Origin: Chloroflexota bacterium
GTDB taxonomy: Bacteria > Chloroflexota > Dehalococcoidia > SZUA-161 > SpSt-899
Length of the DNA: 6,861 nt
Direction of reading: 5' to 3'
NCBI GenBank assembly: GCA_018657655.1
Contig: JABHWQ010000357.1
Location: 1-6,861 of the forward strand
Positions 4,758-6,861 of this stretch are shown here, one piece after another (position 1 is the stretch's first letter; each line of letters opens with the position of its first letter). The position numbers were made by a program, and so were the translations under genes. The notes under the pieces are model-generated. The model was not told the origin of the DNA and made no database searches. It saw only the letters and a list, made by a program, of their open reading frames with translations.

Positions 4758-5975
4758 ATGAGTGAAACTCCAATGATGGATGAACTCGAGAAGGGACCAT
4801 GGCCCAGCTTTGTCACGCAGATCAAGCGGGCAGGAGAATCCAAGGCGCTGATGGCAGATTCTTCTAAGGATCTTCTCAGGCAGCAAGAGACGGCTTTCAG
4901 GGAAAAGCAGGGCTTGTGGAAACATGGGGGAATCGTTGGTGTGAAGGGCTATGGTGGAGGCGTAATTGGTCGCTATCATATGAGGCCGGAAGAATATCCC
5001 GGACTTGAGCATTTCCACACCATGCGGGTGAACCACCCCTGTGGCTGGTTCTATACCTCGGACAAACTGCGGGAATTATGTGATATATGGGATAATCACG
5101 GAAGCGGATTGACTAACTTCCATGGATCAACCGGAGATGTTATTTTTCTGGGGACCAATTCGGACCATTTACAGCCTATTGCTGATGACCTGTCCGAAAA
5201 GGGGTGGGATATTGGAAGTTCCGGTTCTGCGCTCAGAACGCCGACGGGCTGCGTTGGCCCGGCAAGGTGCGAGTATGCAGGCTTCGACACCCTGGATTTC
5301 ATACATGATATCACCAATACGTTCCAGGATGAAATACACCGGCCTCCGTTCCCTTACAAAACGAAGATCAAGGCTTCAGGCTGCTGCAATGACTGCGTAG
5401 CTGCCATGGGCAGATCCGACACACCAGTGATTGGTACATGGAGAGACGAACTCCGAATTGATAACGATGCCGTCAAGGAATACATGGATAGCGGCATGAA
5501 TGTTCAGACTTTAATTGTAGATAATTGTCCTACAGCGGCTCTGGAGATGGTAAATGGTAAACTCGAGCTGGCCCGGGCAGAAGACTGTACCCGGTGTATG
5601 CACTGCATCAATTGGATGCCGAAGGCCATCAGGCCTGGTGTTGACAAAGGTGCTACCATACTTGTTGGGGCAAAAGCCCCCGTGCTTGATGGTGCTGTTT
5701 TGGCCACAGTAGTCATTCCGTTTATGAAAATGGAACCTCCGTATACCGAGTTCAAAGAATACTGGGAAAAAGCTATGGACTGGTGGGATGAAAATGGCAA
5801 GGTCAGAGAAAGGATTGCTGAGCTTATTGATCGGGTGGGTTTTGACACATTCATTAAAGCTATGGATATTGAACCTGTCCCGCAAATGGTCTGGAGGCCG
5901 AGAGCTAATCCATACATCTTCTGGCGAGATGAAGAACCACCTAAGCTTGATGAGTTCAAAAAGTACATTCATTGA
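4758..5975 (+). CDS. dsrA: Dissimilatory sulfite reductase alpha subunit
   Basis: DsrA forms the cytoplasmic alpha2beta2 siroheme enzyme with DsrB and reduces sulfite, handing the sulfur to DsrC. The 405-residue product is normal for the family and opens with SETPMMDELEKGPWPSFV, characteristic of the reductive type. Cysteines for a siroheme-coupled [4Fe-4S] cluster are present as C165-x5-C171 (CVGPARC) and C209-x3-C213 (GCCNDC). The inserted ferredoxin domain supplies C257 (DNCPTA) and C277-x2-C280-x2-C283. The ATG at 4758 has a strong ribosome site 4 nt upstream. dsrB follows on the same strand after an 80-nt gap without terminator, so they are one operon. The long leader in front shares an element with that of sat. 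All key cysteines are present and nothing suggests damage. Reductive rather than oxidative type is judged from overall resemblance, without a tree. Confidence 0.97.
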   Translation: MSETPMMDELEKGPWPSFVTQIKRAGESKALMADSSKDLLRQQETAFREKQGLWKHGGIVGVKGYGGGVIGRYHMRPEEYPGLEHFHTMRVNHPCGWFYTSDKLRELCDIWDNHGSGLTNFHGSTGDVIFLGTNSDHLQPIADDLSEKGWDIGSSGSALRTPTGCVGPARCEYAGFDTLDFIHDITNTFQDEIHRPPFPYKTKIKASGCCNDCVAAMGRSDTPVIGTWRDELRIDNDAVKEYMDSGMNVQTLIVDNCPTAALEMVNGKLELARAEDCTRCMHCINWMPKAIRPGVDKGATILVGAKAPVLDGAVLATVVIPFMKMEPPYTEFKEYWEKAMDWWDENGKVRERIAELIDRVGFDTFIKAMDIEPVPQMVWRPRANPYIFWRDEEPPKLDEFKKYIH

Positions 5976-6055
5976 TGCAAATCCAAGTCAAGATATTAAG
6001 TCGTAAAAGCGATTAAAACATTATCATTTAAGATATTTTAAGGAGGAAAAAACTA
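5976..6055 (+). promoter_or_regulatory. dsrA-dsrB spacer with dsrB ribosome site
   Basis: The 80-nt AT-rich spacer holds AGGAGG (6041-6046), 9 nt before the dsrB ATG. A short AGATATT repeat and a weak 5-bp stem (AGTCG/CGATT) are present; neither looks like a terminator or promoter. Confidence 0.6.
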
Positions 6056-6861
6056 ATGGCAATAACTGATATTGGCCCTCCGGATTTTAGAAATCATCTG
6101 CCGGAGGTAATTAAAAAGAATTACGGCACTTGGAAGTATCACGAGATCGTCAAACCAGGTGTACTGAAACATGTGGGCGAATCCGGTGATGAGCTTTATT
6201 CGGTTCGTGTGGGCTCACCGAAGCTGGTATGTACCGATTTCATCCGCGACCTATGCGAAATTGCTGATAAATATTGCGATGGCAAGATGAGGTTCACCAG
6301 CCGGTATAATCCCGAATTCCTTACCGACAAGGCTGAAAACGTTGACTCTATCATTGCTGCAGCACAGGCAATTGGGTTGCCTGTCGGTGGAACCGGCAGA
6401 GGCATATCCAACATGGTTCATACCCAGGGATGGATTCACTGTCATACGCCAGCTACTGATGCATCCGGAATGGTCAAAGCTATTATGGATGAACTGTATC
6501 CATATTTCGTTGGCGAGAAGACCCTCCCCAACAAGCTTAAACTTTCCCTGGCCTGCTGCATTAACATGTGTGGCGCTATCCATGCTACTGATCTGGCTGT
6601 TGTGGGTGTACATACCAAGATTCCAGCTGTGAATGACGAGACTTTTAACGCGCAGTGTGAAACGCCGACTACTATGGCTGGCTGCCCCACTGGAGCTATT
6701 CGAAGACATCCGGACAAGGACATTAAGAGCGTAGTTGTTAGTGAAGAAAAATGCATGTATTGCGGCAATTGCTATACCATCTGCCCGTCCATGCCTATTG
6801 CCAATCCTGAAAACGATGGCGTTATGATTTATGTTGGCGGCAAAACTGCGAACGTAAGAAC
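6056..6861 (+). CDS. dsrB: Dissimilatory sulfite reductase beta subunit, C-terminus cut by window edge
   Basis: DsrB is the partner of DsrA in the sulfite reductase tetramer. The 268 visible residues begin MAITDIGPPDFRNHLPEVIK. They include GGTGRGISNMVHTQGWIHCH with C129, then C167/C168 and C172 in ACCINMCG, which serve the siroheme-coupled cluster in this family. The ferredoxin domain follows: C210 in AGCPTGAI, then C233-x2-C236-x2-C239-x3-C243 (CMYCGNCYTIC). The start is fixed by AGGAGG 9 nt upstream. It is co-transcribed with dsrA. Roughly the last quarter of the protein is missing only because the window ends; whether dsrD, dsrN or dsrC follows cannot be seen. The frame is intact throughout and the cysteine set is complete. 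Confidence 0.97.
   Translation, partial: MAITDIGPPDFRNHLPEVIKKNYGTWKYHEIVKPGVLKHVGESGDELYSVRVGSPKLVCTDFIRDLCEIADKYCDGKMRFTSRYNPEFLTDKAENVDSIIAAAQAIGLPVGGTGRGISNMVHTQGWIHCHTPATDASGMVKAIMDELYPYFVGEKTLPNKLKLSLACCINMCGAIHATDLAVVGVHTKIPAVNDETFNAQCETPTTMAGCPTGAIRRHPDKDIKSVVVSEEKCMYCGNCYTICPSMPIANPENDGVMIYVGGKTANVR

Noticed and set aside
5504..5972. Two overlapping minus-strand open frames of about 153 codons antisense to dsrA
   Set aside because: Both are opposite an intact dsrA in different frames and show no recognisable domain; coding shadow.
6251..6768. Minus-strand open frames antisense to dsrB
   Set aside because: The dsrB frame is complete with all cluster cysteines; these frames have no recognisable motifs or start signals.

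Overview
The window carries core genes of dissimilatory sulfate reduction. It holds the start of aprB and a complete sat on the minus strand, and a complete dsrA and most of dsrB on the plus strand. A two-component system (a LuxR/NarL-type response regulator and a soluble GAF-PAS histidine kinase) sits between the two metabolic blocks. The host is therefore very probably an anaerobic sulfate-reducing bacterium. Together the genes cover activation of sulfate to APS (Sat), reduction of APS to sulfite (AprBA) and reduction of sulfite (DsrAB). The lineage is not fixed by the sequence. The mix of sulfate-reduction genes with a HisKA_3/NarL-type system is compatible with marine Chloroflexota (Dehalococcoidia), but also with Firmicutes or Desulfobacterota; this is inference only.

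Layout. Positions 1-261 (minus) hold the N-terminal part of aprB, running off the left edge. Positions 262-394 are the sat-aprB gap, with a candidate internal promoter and an orphan Shine-Dalgarno-like sequence. Positions 395-1588 (minus) are sat. Positions 1589-1895 are a divergent control region: a long structured sat leader on the minus strand and a near-consensus, apparently leaderless promoter for the regulator on the plus strand. Positions 1896-2570 are the response regulator and 2754-4424 the histidine kinase. Positions 4425-4757 are a long dsrAB leader. Positions 4758-5975 are dsrA and 6056 to the right edge is dsrB, truncated.

The most notable signal lies outside the genes. The leader of sat (minus strand, about 1665-1771) and the leader of dsrA (plus strand, about 4522-4630) contain the same element of roughly 107 nt, in the same orientation relative to their genes. 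The copies appear in the window as an inverted repeat. Both can form an 8-bp hairpin followed by the same CU-rich tract, a second conserved stem and a conserved GGTGATA box. The upper part of the first hairpin contains a G-C to C-G swap between the copies, which favours a folded RNA. Similar promoter-like sequence precedes both copies, placing the element near the 5' end of each predicted transcript. A simple model is that sat-apr and dsrAB form one regulon controlled through a shared leader RNA or operator, with the two-component system between them as a candidate regulator. That link is a hypothesis.
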